DNA of 64,000 nt. It comes from Taenia hydatigena (taxonomy: Eukaryota > Platyhelminthes > Cestoda > Cyclophyllidea > Taeniidae). The position numbers were made by a program, and so were the translations under genes. This document shows positions 50,877-63,314 of the stretch, one piece after another (positions within the stretch are counted from its first letter, which is position 1; every line of letters begins with the position of its first letter). The notes below the pieces were generated by a model. That model worked only from the letters and a program-made list of their open reading frames with translations, did no database searches and had not been told where the DNA came from. The stretch spans positions 572,287 through 636,286 of the forward strand of contig JADWOT020000009.1 in the NCBI GenBank assembly GCA_036345935.2, read 5' to 3'.

Positions 50877-50995
50877 TTTCTTGCGAAGGCGAAAAATGAA
50901 ACCGTCTTCTTAAAAGCGCAGTGAAAAATATGGCCTCGGAGCGTTACTGACGTCCACTTTGCAACCCCAAACCCAGCCGCCTTTTGTAGGCTTGT
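50877..50995. promoter_or_regulatory. Possible bidirectional promoter
   Basis: Only 119 bases lie between the start codon of the SAM gene (minus) and the start of the candidate microprotein frame (plus). No specific element recognised. Meaningful only if the microprotein is real. Confidence 0.25.
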
Positions 50996-51130
50996 ATGAC
51001 CGCAGCTCTGAGAATTAAACTCATCATTTATTTAGTCACCTATGTGCTCACTCACGGACTACTTGGAATCCTGCTAGGAGCGCAGGTCGTCGGAGCTGTG
51101 ATTCATCATCACGCTCAGTTACCTAAGTAA
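50996..51130 (+). CDS. Candidate 44-residue membrane microprotein
   Basis: ATG at 50996-50998 to TAA at 51128-51130. The peptide begins MTAALRIKLIIYLVTYVLTH and continues through a Gly/Leu-rich stretch (GLLGILLGAQVVGAV) to a HHH-containing polar tail ending LPK. This is one or two membrane passes with a glycine-zipper-like spacing. I do not recognise a family. Support comes only from composition and from a head-to-head position beside the SAM gene. Chance hydrophobic ORFs of this length occur. Confidence 0.25.
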   Translation: MTAALRIKLIIYLVTYVLTHGLLGILLGAQVVGAVIHHHAQLPK

Positions 51131-54100
51131 ATAAGCCCAAACTTTTGACGCCTTAGAGATAGCTTCCCTCCAGGTAGTTGTTTTAGATCTCCTGTTAAAA
51201 AGCACCTAGAAAGTTTCATTGTTTCCAAACTAGCTACTTCTAACTCAAAAGCAGGATGGCGATGGCGAACTACCTACTTAAGCGCTATGAGTAACCCGGT
51301 TTGACATGCCGATGGATTCTTCCACTGTTTCTTGTGCATTCCTTCCCACGTGGTTAAAACTAAGAGGTCTTTTGCAAGGATGAGTCGACGAAGCGACGCA
51401 GTCAACTGAACGTTAATAATGAGACAAAGTTTGCTATTTAGTCAACGTATAGCCTGATACTTTTTGAAGGCGCTTGCTGTACGGCATTAGCATCTAGGTA
51501 AAGATTTTCCTACACATTCCCTACTTTCACGCCCTCAGCCAACAGTATTTAATTTGCAGGTGAAATTTTGGAAAATGAGAGAATAAATTCATGACATACG
51601 CTCAAACTGGGAGTTTAAACTCCGACCAGTCCTTTGGTTTTTCTTAGGCGCAAAATTGCAACCAAATAATGGACAGGCCATTTTGACAGAACAAGTACTT
51701 CAGGGGAGACTATTAGAGAGATAAAAAGTGATGCTTTGATTAGTTAGAGAGTTTATTTGGTTTAAAGAGAATTTGTAATTTCCTTTTTAAGGAAATTTGC
51801 AAGGCTAAATGAATGGAGAATGCACTAGATCTACTCTGGCAGCTGGTCATTTTTTCCATTAAACGAGCAGAATAGCTGCTTAAATTTACTTCTGTCTCCC
51901 TAACGCTAGTAGACAAGCATTGAGACACACTGGGACTGCCCTGAAGATGAGAGAAAGCGTTATACGCGTTGTCGCCATGCGGGGATTGGGGCCCCCGGCA
52001 CGGTGCGGATGGCAGACTGCTCAACGGAAATGCAGTGATAGAGACCCTAGTTGACCAACTACCGAAACCGAGGGTCCAGCAGGGAACTCTCTAATGCGAT
52101 TTGCTTGTAAAAGTACTGAACATATAGCATTTAATAGCCTTTTCCAGTACGAAATAAGGCAGCTTCACAACCTACCTTTTTAAAATACTTTGTGAGTGGA
52201 AACGAACGATGAAGAACCATATTGTATATCATTGTCGGCTGCCAAGAAAATGTGTCATTCCCTTAAAGAAATGTGAAGAGAACGCGAAAGCTGAAGGCAT
52301 TGTGAGATTCGAAGTAATGCTTTGTCTTAGCAAAATTGCGACTTCCTCACTTGATCGAATAATCCTAAGCATTTCTCAAGGTGCGTTTAACTACCCGACC
52401 GTACTAATGGCCCGACACACCTGTCAGGGCTTCATAATGCAAGCTCTGAAGCCCCACAATAAATTCATTCCATTAAGCCACATCTTCACATCCCCGGCTC
52501 CATAAAAAAAATTCAACATTTTTTTCCCTTCTCATTAAAAACCCTTAAAAGTGACCTCGGAAAGGTAAAGAATATCCACAAGGTACAAGTAAAAATCCTA
52601 CAGGCCATTTTATTGCTTTATTAAGTGTTTGATCATAAAACGACAATGGAACCGCTGTTTTAGAAGCGATTGCTCAACTTCACCCTCTCGTCCTCTCTCC
52701 CTCCCTTTAATGACAGTATTTTGGTGCAACTGAAAGCACTTCCTGCGTTTACCAAATTAATCTGTTTTGATAGGGCGTACATGGCATTTCAATTGCAATG
52801 CCATAGCTTTGATGTGTTAATTCCTGAAAAAGCAGTCGCTTTAAAGTGCATCGAATTATTCTTCTCTAGACACCAAATGCCCCTAATCACGCAAGATGAG
52901 AAAATTATTTCTTGGACTTTCTAAACTTTCATAAAACTCGGCTGTTTTGAATCCTTTTCTCCCCCTATTTACCATCCATTTTCTGAAATCTCGACCCAAC
53001 GGTGAATGTCACTTTGTGTCAGTCATCACTAGCATGGTCGAGACCAATCAAAGTAAGTACATCCCTTGTTAGGGACAGAAGCTAGGTTCACGCAGCCGTA
53101 GAAACACCAGTTTATAACATATTTAATCATTATTTTGGCAAAATCAGTGGGGGCGATGTAAATTAATCCGGTTGCGAAACTCCTCTTCCCTTAGGCTCAC
53201 GAAGTGAACAGCAGAAATGCAGAAATAGTCTTTGTTGATCCAAAGAGCAATGTGCAATAATGCGACAAACTGTTATGAAGGAATGTACAGCTCTAGGTGA
53301 TTTGGAAGGTTCGTAGAGTTTCCGTTTAGCTGTAAATTATGTATCTGTAGGTGTTAGCAGATGTTAGTCGCTCGGGTTGGATAGTGGCACTCCTGGTGTA
53401 TCAACGTCATTTTTTAATCCAAAGATGAAAGTTTGACCCGCCTGCTTTTGGAGATGAGGCTGAGCCCGTTCTAAAGTGGCAGAGGCAGTCACGAGTCATG
53501 TGCATTGATCAGAAAGTTGTGGTAGAGCCCAAAAGGGATGGTCTAACCCACTCCCACTTCTACCCTCTACCCTTCATGCACATCAATTGGTACGTTTTCA
53601 CCTCTCCCATCTCATGGGACCAAAAAACATCATGACAGACTGAGAAGCAGTTTTTACATTCCCAACGCTCGTTGAGCGAATGAACCGCATCTCAAACAAT
53701 CAGCTACCTTATCTAGCCAGCCTTCCAAAGCGTGCACCACTTCCTCCTGGAGGACTGCACAATGTATGTTCACAGGTGGTTTGTCCACCTTCTCATTAGC
53801 AAACCGCTGAAATCTACAAGCAAACTTTTTGCACAAACACCTTTCATTCTCTCTAAGAATCACCCAGGATTACCAAATGGGTCTGTAGAAAGTCGTTTTG
53901 TCTGCTTTTGCAAAACAGCAAGAGTCCTCATGTACCACGTTCCAAGCCTAGTCCTGGAAATACTTAAAGATGTCGTCCGTAGGGAGAAGATTGAGCAAAT
54001 CGCACAATTATAATGAAATGAATAAGCAGACACCTTTATCTCACCCTAAACACCATTCTTGGTAGTCGTCATGATCGTTTGTGCCCTTCACGCACGAGTG

Positions 54101-57100
54101 CGATGCATTTGTTATGGCGAGGGACGGAAGTCATTTGGTCCACCGTCAGTGGTATCTCGCATAAGTTGCGATGAATGTAGAATCGCATCGTTTCTGTGAC
54201 GAGCAAATAATGGACTGGGGAGCATTAAATAAAATGCATAATTTAGACAGTTCTCTACAGCTAATGCACAGTCTCCCTCCCCATTCATTAATGGCCAGAC
54301 AGCCAGATAAGCTGCTGCATGGTCTGGGCACTAGACGGCTCTTTGAGAAGCGCTTTTGACCACGAATTTGATTGCAATGCATTTACGAGGAGATGAATTT
54401 TTATGAGGTCTCACCTTCAGCATTAAAATCCTTGGGATGTAGCAACGCAGCTGACATGGGTAATAGTGGCAATTGATTCACAAATTGACCGAGAAGATGT
54501 TTATTCCACCTAGTGGCTTCAATAACAAGGTGGAGGATGAACCACGGAAATTCAGGTAGTAGCATAACAAGAAAATACTTCTTTTTGGCAATTCGATGTT
54601 TAAACAGTTGCTAGCTCTAAAATGCATAATTTTACTGAAAAAGAGACACTTTAGTAATGCGGCTAATTTGCAGACTCTAGTCCCATCTCTGAAGTCGTGA
54701 GTTGTTAACGCGGGATGGACAAATATCCACCACCAACTAATCAAAGTGGATGTCCTAATCGCGGACAGATCGCTGCTGCCAACAGCCAGAATTTCCGAAG
54801 CCGTGGCGACTGAGGATCTTATGCAATCAGACGAGCATTCAAGATATGTTAGCATGCAACATCATTCTCCGAATATGAAACCAATGTATTTTGTTACGTT
54901 TTGAAAAATTTTGTATTAGCTTTGTGGTACTTCATTTCCCAATGGAAGGAAGTGGTTCATAATTTTGATAAACTGGTTTTATTATACCTTGATTTAGCAC
55001 TTTAAATTTAAATTTTGCTCCTCTGTTTTGTTTGTTGCACTTTGGCTTCAGGTTTATCGGCATGGTAAAATATTTAACAAAGGACTTTTAAAGCTGTGAA
55101 GGTCAAGCGCTAAGCTGCGGAGAAGGATGTGAACTTTATGGACGCACTCTTAAGCACAGACATTTAAAATGACCTTTGGCTGAAATGCTCCCTGACGAGT
55201 TCATAGTCCTACCAAATCAGCATGATTTTATAACTCACGCATTGAATGCACAATCCAAGGACCAATAAGGGAGTTAAGGACTGCTGTCCTCAAATCCTTT
55301 TAGAGATAAACTTGCGTACCTTCAGGTGATTTGCACTTTGTCAGTAATAAAATGCGCGGTTTGTTTTAGTCAGGCAGCCCAAGAAAGAGTTCATCCGTTG
55401 TTTGTGAGTTTGGTTGTAGGAGAGGGATCCACTACTTCAGCACTCGCATCCGCAACGGCTGCCACCTGGTCTGGGCGTGCGTGTGCCTTACACTGCAGAC
55501 GCAACTTTTCAACGGGAGTTGCTGAAAGGTCGAAAGCAGTAATTTCGTCAAATAAACTGTTTAAAAGTTTCCTTCTATTAGTTATTTCGTTATTAATTGA
55601 TTAAAAACTTCTTACCTTCTAAAGATCAATCAAATCTTTAAAGATGACCTCTACTTTGACCACTTCGGGAGTGCTTTAAGCTGTTCACTTGATCCCATCA
55701 CATGATCTCACTTATCTTCAAGTCAGAACATAAGACATGGGAAAATTTTAACGCTAAAAGAGCGTTTTAGTCACAAAGTATGCTATTTTTTCCCTTAAAT
55801 GGGGACTGCAGAAAATGCGGCACAAAAGTGACAGGCCATGCTGGTTTAACATCAGAATGGGTGATATGAAATCACCATAATTATGCACATTTCTGTATGA
55901 AAAAAAAACGCTTTAGCGAAACTTGTACTTCATTTGCACACTTGTATTTATTTGCAAACTATTTGGTTTGTTTGTATCAGTCCATACGTAGCCGTGCATA
56001 TTTCAACCCACGGGACCTATTCGCTTAGATAAGCCTCATTGACCATAAAATTTGTATTTCATTAGCCGTTTACTAGCATACCGAAAGTGTAGCCATTTTT
56101 GTAGGCATAAAAGAATTTGCCTGTTTGGGAGGAAAAGAGAAAGGACTGGTCATCCCCGTTTGTACTTCATATTTACTCTCCCACCTACGCCTTCGCCTGC
56201 AACCGGTTAATGCTCCCAGAGAAGGTGATAGCTCTCACCTGAGTGATATGGAGTATGACATGGAACTGTGTCTCCCTTCGTCTCAGCCCACAACCTCACT
56301 CATAAACCGCAAGCAATCGTGGGGTGTCTTGTATGGGATAAGCTGTCACTAGGCTTGGCTGCGATTCCTCGGCGCATGACCTCGAAGTGCATTTGATAAC
56401 TCAATCGTGGTGATTGGGCATTCAACCAGGTGTCAGGCCTTCATGAACACTTATTTTGATACTGCACTACGCAAAATACGAAGTTTGGTCTTGCATGAAA
56501 ACAGGAACCAAGTTGTGGAGAGTGTAACAAACTTTCTGATACATCTCATCTCCCATGTCATCAAATGCGCGATAATTTTTCGTCCCTCGGTCATAATTTC
56601 TCGAAAGACCTCAACGACTTTATAGGAGTGTATCGAAATTCGTGCTCTTTTCCTCCCCTGGGCATCGTCACATTGTTGGAGGTGTCTACAATGCCCGAAG
56701 AACGTTCTTTTCCAACTTTTTAGAGGGCTAAATTTTCTTGGAATCGCCTGTACCTCGGTTACTCCTAACTTGCCAAGATCAGGATTGAATCACTTTAAGT
56801 GCGCTGGCACACTAAGATCAAACTAAATCCATTATTAAAGGCGCGCGTGATTGGGAGGTTGCGATGACCCAAACAGCCGACCATCCAACCAGCACATTGG
56901 GCGTCGTACCCCCGCGCCTACTCACACACACGTAGGGCAGTAACAACGGCCACTGTGAAGGCTTCGTCCATCGTCGAGTTGGAGGGGAGCTGAGTTGTGT
57001 CCAGGCCACTCTCATAACTGTGAAGATAATTGTTACCATATCTCGAGTTCCTCATAGTGGTAAGGGAATGCCCGTGACCTATGGATGACTGGCGGCACAG

Positions 57101-59187
57101 TAGGGGACATCATGATTTCAAGATGACGGAGAAGAGTCCACGTGAGCGATAAGTTGTAGAACGCTTGAGAAAATCATTTAAAACCGAAAATCACCTATAC
57201 ACCATTGATCACATACGCGACTTGGGTTCCTGTCAAGTGTCCAACAAGAACATGCAGAAGAGGTAAGGTCTTTCGGATGAATGCCTTTCTTCACTAAAAG
57301 GTATAAACAAACTGGGGTAGGGGATGTGTGTATTTGACTGCGATTTGACCACTGGAAACACGGGATTGCCACTTTCTTATATATTTGTTGCATTTGATTG
57401 ACCTTGACCTAGCCAGTCCACCCATTTAAAATGAAGAATTGAATGAGGAATGCGGGTTTGTTATTGAAGTTGCTTCATTCAACTGAACCAGTTTCTCATC
57501 TGATATACAATTTTTATAGCGTTAATTTGGTTTTGTAAATGTGCCACAAGTGGCAGTAACATGTGTGTAAAAAGTTATTTCGCGCCTCGTATAAATCGAG
57601 GATATCGTGCTCCGGGCTAGGCAAATGGACCATGCATAAAAACAACCTCGGAAGAAAGTGCCATCTCTCTTCTTTATTTGGACAGAGACCACAGCGGTCG
57701 CATATCTCATACCGCCAAACGTGAGCCACAATTTGTAAGTGATGCAGGAAGGATGGGTGGGAGGCAGGTGATTATCGTATTTTCTTGGAGTAGCCAATAG
57801 CGAGTAGTGGATTAGGTGCACAGGAATTGAGAAGACGAGGTGATGAGGTCAGGGGTGTCTGCTCCTAGCCGCTAGTGACGCTCTCAGTCACTGTTCAGGC
57901 AATAACTCACCTTTATTATTTGACTGAAAAGTTAATATAATCCCGCTTCTAGGACTAATGCGCCCACAACCTCACACGGCGACTAAATTGAAGTTTTGGT
58001 GGAAAAAATTTCAGCATCGCCTGTATGCGTCATTGCAAATTTTTCACCTTTAACGGACTAGACAAACATGCGATGCGTTTCACTGCATGGTAAATCCTGT
58101 GTGGCACCAAGAGATAGGCTGAGCCTAAAGTAAAATATGCGTCAACTCTTACTTAGGCTTGACATGTCGGCTCATAATACGCAAAACACTTTTCGGTTAA
58201 GGCGTCAAAAAGGTCTCAACACTGGGAGCCTCTAGCGAGAAGGAATTGGCCAAAGTGTGGCAGAAGGTGAATTTGCTCCAATCTGTTTCCAAGTGTCTTC
58301 CATAAGAGAGGGAAAATAAGGGGTGGAAAATAACGGTAAAATGGGGAAGAAAACAACTGCCGCTGTTTATTTACGCAGTCCTGATTGACTGCCCCACCCA
58401 CTCACTTGGATGCTGAAATAGTCTTCACGCCCACGCTTATGCATAGCTTACTCACCAACGCCTCTTTCAACTCGTTCGCCAACACAAATTAAACGCTTTT
58501 GAGCGCCGAGTTTGCCATGAATAACGTGGAAAAAATTACACTTTCTAGGGGTCATCAAATGCCTCCCTTAAAAGCTTATAGAAGTGAGGTTTAGGTAAGT
58601 CATATCACTTGTCACTTCAAAAGCTGTGTCTCCCCGAAGACAAGATCATCTCTTACCATGGCCGGCACAAGATCGCACTTTGAAGGTTTGCTTCAAAGCC
58701 GACATTCCCATTTTTTCCATGCTTCCGACCAGTAAACTATAATTTAGGTGTTGCGGGTTTCCCATAAACCTGTTTATCGTCAAGTGGAACCGTCACATCT
58801 ATCATACCTATTCATTATTAAGGTATGCGTCATTTTGACGACCTTTGACACGACTTCACCTTATAGTGTAGTGGAAAATTGTAGTTGTCACTGAATTTAC
58901 TAATTAAGTATCGAATTGGCATGTGAACATTTCGCCAATACTTGGTTTTTAGACCTATTTTAAAAAATGACCAACCATTGTAAAACACTATTTAAAAGTA
59001 AGTCAGCGCCTTTCTTCTAAAGATGTTAATAATGCGTGAATTCAGCTTCATTGTTTTAACCAACAGCACTTCGCTGATCTTCTCGCGGCACAATGTTCTC
59101 CGGTTTCTGCCACATCATTTTCCTCTCACTTTCTCCAATATGCTTTCATCTTCGACGAATGGAAAGTTCATCAATTAAGTAAAGATG
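51131..59187. other. Gene-poor region
   Basis: 8 kb without a supported gene. Open frames of up to about 126 codons exist (for example on the minus strand at 54.5-54.86 kb), but they have no domain, no convincing splice neighbours and mixed composition. No tRNA, rRNA or complete repeat element recognised. Confidence 0.5.
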
Positions 59188-59250
59188 AAAAAGAAGAAGA
59201 AGAAGAAGAAGAAGAAGAAGAAGAATGGAGGGAGGGAGGGAGAGGAGGGG
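59188..59250. repeat. Simple repeats (AAG)n and (GGGA)n
   Basis: About 13 AAG units followed directly by GGAGGGAGGGAGGGAGAGG. A purine-only strand of about 60 bases. Confidence 0.9.
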
Positions 59251-59884
59251 AAATGAATTTGCCTTCCTATTAACTGATTTGGAAAAGGCAAAGACATGCA
59301 GATTAGGTTTACTGGTTTGCACATAGCGGGAGGCAAACATCATTGCTGCAACGACGGTCTGATTAATTGTGGCCACAGATACGTTTAAGAATGCAAACAC
59401 ACACACACCCACGTCGCACACCTTTCACATTTCGTCCAAGTGAAATAACTCAGCCTATATAACGACGAGAAATAAATAATTAAGCAAAGTCGTGCACGCA
59501 CCGCCAGTCGATTCCTTCTGTTTACGGTCGGCTAATGCAAATAAAGCTGCTATTCACTGTAAAAGGAAATTATTGCGTAGAAAAGGGCTTACAAATAGAC
59601 ATTTGACATCCCGAAAGTGATGCTTAAAATAAAACCTCTTTTTTTCAATATTACGCTTTGAATATGGGCTGTGAAGTATGTTCTCCTTTGAATGCAATAA
59701 TAGTGAAACATTTGTCAAGAAATAGGGACCTAAATAGCTTAAAATTCCTAGCGGTTTGATTCGGTTCATGCACGTCTCTCTCCCCAAATTGTGATTCCAT
59801 TTTAAGGCAAAGCCTTCTGGCCATGTATAGGGCTTCCCGACCCCTCTGTGTGCCGGCAATATGCGTTTCGTCGTACGAATCCGG

Positions 59885-59945
59885 TTTATCATGGAACGTG
59901 TCAACAATTGAAGCGACACTGAACATGGACCGCTTGAAGAGGTCA
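59885..59945 (-). mobile_element. Possible degenerate TRIM internal fragment
   Basis: The plus strand reads TTGAAGCGACACTGAACATG here. The TRIM internal region at about 32815-32850 reads ACTGAAGCGACACTAGCCATGGACC. The similarity extends over roughly 35-60 bases and then fades. No LTR is recognisable alongside, so this may be an old relic or a shared ancestral sequence. Confidence 0.35.
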
Positions 59946-59999
59946 CTACGGAGCTGTGTGAGTTGCCTCCTTCACATCTGCACTAGAGAGTGGAGTCCA

Positions 60000-62240
60000 T
60001 TGAAATGTCTGTGGAACAATGAATGGCGAACGAGGCGACAAAGAGTTGTGGGAGGGAATTAGGCCCGACTGATTTCAACTGGCTGAAGTAGTAGGTTGAT
60101 TAAGAGGAGCAACGAGAACGAATAGTAGTGTAGCTATGCGGCGGACACTTCAGTCCTCACAAGTCGATCCTTCACCCTGCTCCAGGGCATCCGAGTCGAG
60201 TTAGTTAGTGGATGGCTTTCCCAGACTGTTTTTTATTGCATCGCAAACAAGCACTTGGCATGCCATATTAATAGCAGCTACACAGACAAATTTTTTTTCA
60301 ATTTGTTAGCAAAAGTGATCCATTTTTAAGGAAAATTTAGTCATCCCTAAATACTTGTTTGAACAGAAGAGAACAAGACAAAATTTCTCAAACAAATAAT
60401 AATCCATTTACGTGTAGATGCTTTTTGCTAATGCATGAATTTTTAAATGCGATTAATAAGGCAAAAACACCTTGTTTTGTTTTTGATGCATTCAAAAGGA
60501 ATTGTAAGCCTTTTTCTATTATTGTAGAAAATGGACCACTTAAATAATTATTTGCTGCGCCAGCGATAATCATCTACCAAGTCCAGAAGCGAGTGCAAAT
60601 TGCGCCATTATTAAATACGAAGCGTTGTTTTAATTAGCAGTGCATTTACAAACCTTAGACTGAAGCCTCCTAATAGGAGCTAGAATGTTGCCTCATTTGC
60701 CTACTATGAAAGAAAATAAGTGTGCCGAGAAGAAATTGCACATTTCGAATTAAATACGCCCCAGAATTCGAAGAGAATTTCTCAAAACTACCTGCGAAAT
60801 TGGTTCCTACCGAGCCATTTCTGTGTGAGTTTCACTTCTCCCGCGTGCTCTCCCTGCCCCCATGATCTCGCAAACGAAGTTGACAGGAGTTAAAGCGAAT
60901 CTCAAAACATCCAAGAAAAAGCTTTCTATTAGAGTAGAAAAAGACTAAAATTACTGCTACTCACTTGATCGCTTGATTTTGAGGACGGGTAGAAGGTAAT
61001 GTACACTTTATTTTGCTTTTTTTGCTTTTGGATCACCAAAGCCAGGACCCCTTTTGCCCCATTTTTAAGTGCTTTTAAAAAAACACACATTAAAAGCATA
61101 CATGAATAGTTTTCTATCAATAAGACGGTATAAATTAATCTAATCATGGGCATTAAATTCCTCTAAGGCATTTCCAATGTTTCAGATTCTACCAACCAGA
61201 AAATGTAAAACTCCTTCGTTTTTGAATTTTCCCTCCAACTGTTCTGCACGGAGGCACCTGTCCTTATCCTCAAAGTAGTGAGGCAAGACAAAGCCATCCC
61301 TTTTTGATGTGCGTGCTCCACAATGAAAGGCAATAAATGCTTTGCTATATGAATTGTAAGACTACGACACTACCGTCTTTTTGAACCGCCGAAGAATTAG
61401 TTAAAATCGCTAGGCACCAGCATTACAGCTAACTGGGGGCCATGTACCGCGACCTTGATTTTTATTTTCCTTTCCCCTGCTCTTTACGTACGAATGGCAA
61501 ATAAGAACTCATTCTAACAACTGCATTGGGTGCCAAAGTTAGCAACTTTTGTGCAAGGAAGTTGCCGGTAGTGGTGAAACATGAAAAGGAAAGGATCTGT
61601 CACACCTTTCTCCAAATTTTGACAATTCTCCTCTATTTTCGTTTATACAGCAAAATAGAATAAAGTTGTTCTGTTGTTTCGTAGGTGTTCGCAACTCCTT
61701 TAAAGCTGGTTGCCTAAGGCCACTCTAACCACTTTATGTCCTTACCTAATAATGCATTTGGATGCTTTTAAATTGAATTCAGAAGCACTTTAGCCCTTAC
61801 CTAATTCCCAGCGTCGAATTAATTGGTCAGAGCAAAGAGGCCAATCGCGTGAAAGCCTATTTGATTCAACCGCAAATAATCCATTTTTTCTTCACGCTGA
61901 TTGGGTGAAAAGTGTAAGTGAACACTACCCAAGTGCTTTTAGACCAGATTTCGACGATAAAATTTTATCGGTATTTTTTATTTGACAGCCATAAACCTTT
62001 AGATAAATATCAACTCACCCAATTTCATTGACTACTTTGTAGAAAACCCGACACCACAACCACATATAAATCAAAATTTAGTGACTTCGGCTTTTAACTA
62101 AAATAATGGTAAAGGGCATAAAAGCAAATTAAAAATTGCCGACTTATAGGGAATATTTCTGATCCCCTCCTGGCTTTTTTTCAGCAAGACAGTTCCTGTG
62201 AATATTTACTCGCCATCAAACTCCAACGATTCAAGGTATT
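60000..62240. other. Intergenic, nothing recognised
   Basis: AT-rich DNA without splice-bounded open segments or repeats I can identify. Confidence 0.45.
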
Positions 62241-62246
62241 CGACTC

Positions 62247-63314
62247 TTAATTTGCGTCTATTTTCTCCATGCAAAGGTCAAGCGAAGGAACGGAGGACCA
62301 TTCTCTGATGTCGCTGCATTGGGCAAAAGTTTGAGTGAGTGAGCTGTAAGTTGTCAGCTTGAAAGCTAGTGGACAGACTTCTATACGAGTCTGAGTAAGC
62401 ACAGACACATTCCAAGCGTGTTTGGCAGCTTCGCTTGCATGTATACCATCAGTAACTGTTTGGCCTTGACTTTTAGTGCGTAATGTTCCATTTAAAGTGC
62501 ACCGAGATCTGTGCTGAGTCAGTAAGAAGGGAGGGAGCACGCGAAAGATTTCTGCAGCATTTGAGAGAAGCCACGAAAAAGTCATTTCTGGAAAACTGAG
62601 CAAGACTTTTTCTGCAGTTGCCAGTGATGACCTGCCTTCCTGGGTGTAAGGAGAGCATTCAGATTGCGAGGCTGTGATGCGAGGTCATGCACCTATTCTG
62701 ATTAGAATAACACTCTCTTGCACTCAAGTTACTTCTTATGCTTGGTTAGGGAAGAAAGGTTATCTTCGACACTTTTGAATGCCCGATATTACATAGTCCA
62801 GCCATTGGACAGCTTCCTGTCCGAGGGTGAAGTTCGTCTCCTGGCGGTAAAGTGGTGCGTGACTTAGAGTTGTAAGGCAGTAGTGTGTGGAACGTTAAGT
62901 GGCAATCTTCTTCAAATGTCAGGCCGTCAATCAATCATTCTAGTAAGCATATCTAAAATGTACAGAGAATTTTATGGTTTGAGGGAAAAATGATAAAACA
63001 GCTTTACTTTCCTTGAAGTTTGTTGCCAATGCGGTAAAGTGGAGCTGACCCGTCAGCAGGCACTTGTAAAATCGCCTATTATTATGGCAGTACAAAATCA
63101 TGCATCTGTCCGCCAAGTCGTGTGAGCGATGAGTCATCGCTCTCCAGTCCACTTCCGGCCGAGACGATCCACCATCGCCTATCACGTCCAAAAATTGTCC
63201 TGCGAAAGTTCTCTTGTGCTTGGGACTGCGTGCAGCTCCATGTGAAAGGCAGGCAAGTCCAACTCCCCCTCCTAGCACTTCCATAATCGAACACTCCACG
63301 ATGTGCTCATTCGT
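62247..63314 (-). CDS. Possible uncharacterised gene, 3' part of three exons
   Basis: Three minus-strand open segments can be joined in phase. 63008-63314 has acceptor CTGTCAG and donor A|GTAAAG, with no stop over 307 bases. A middle segment of about 62785-62910 has phase-1 acceptor options and ends at a GTGTCG donor after NIGHSK. A last segment runs from about 62515, after an ACTCAG acceptor, to the stop at 62247. The deduced protein is Cys-containing (RCMILYCHNNRRFYKC, SCPMAGLC, RCTLNGT) and has no domain I know. The first segment starts after an acceptor, so the 5' end is missing. Phase agreement could be chance. Confidence 0.3.

Noticed and set aside
54478..54855. A 125-codon minus-strand frame
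   Set aside because: No domain, composition unlike the real exons here, no acceptor/donor in phase with neighbours.
59554..59946. A 130-codon minus-strand frame overlapping another long frame
   Set aside because: Two overlapping frames over the same DNA, low-complexity end, and part of it is the TRIM-like fragment; no protein signature.
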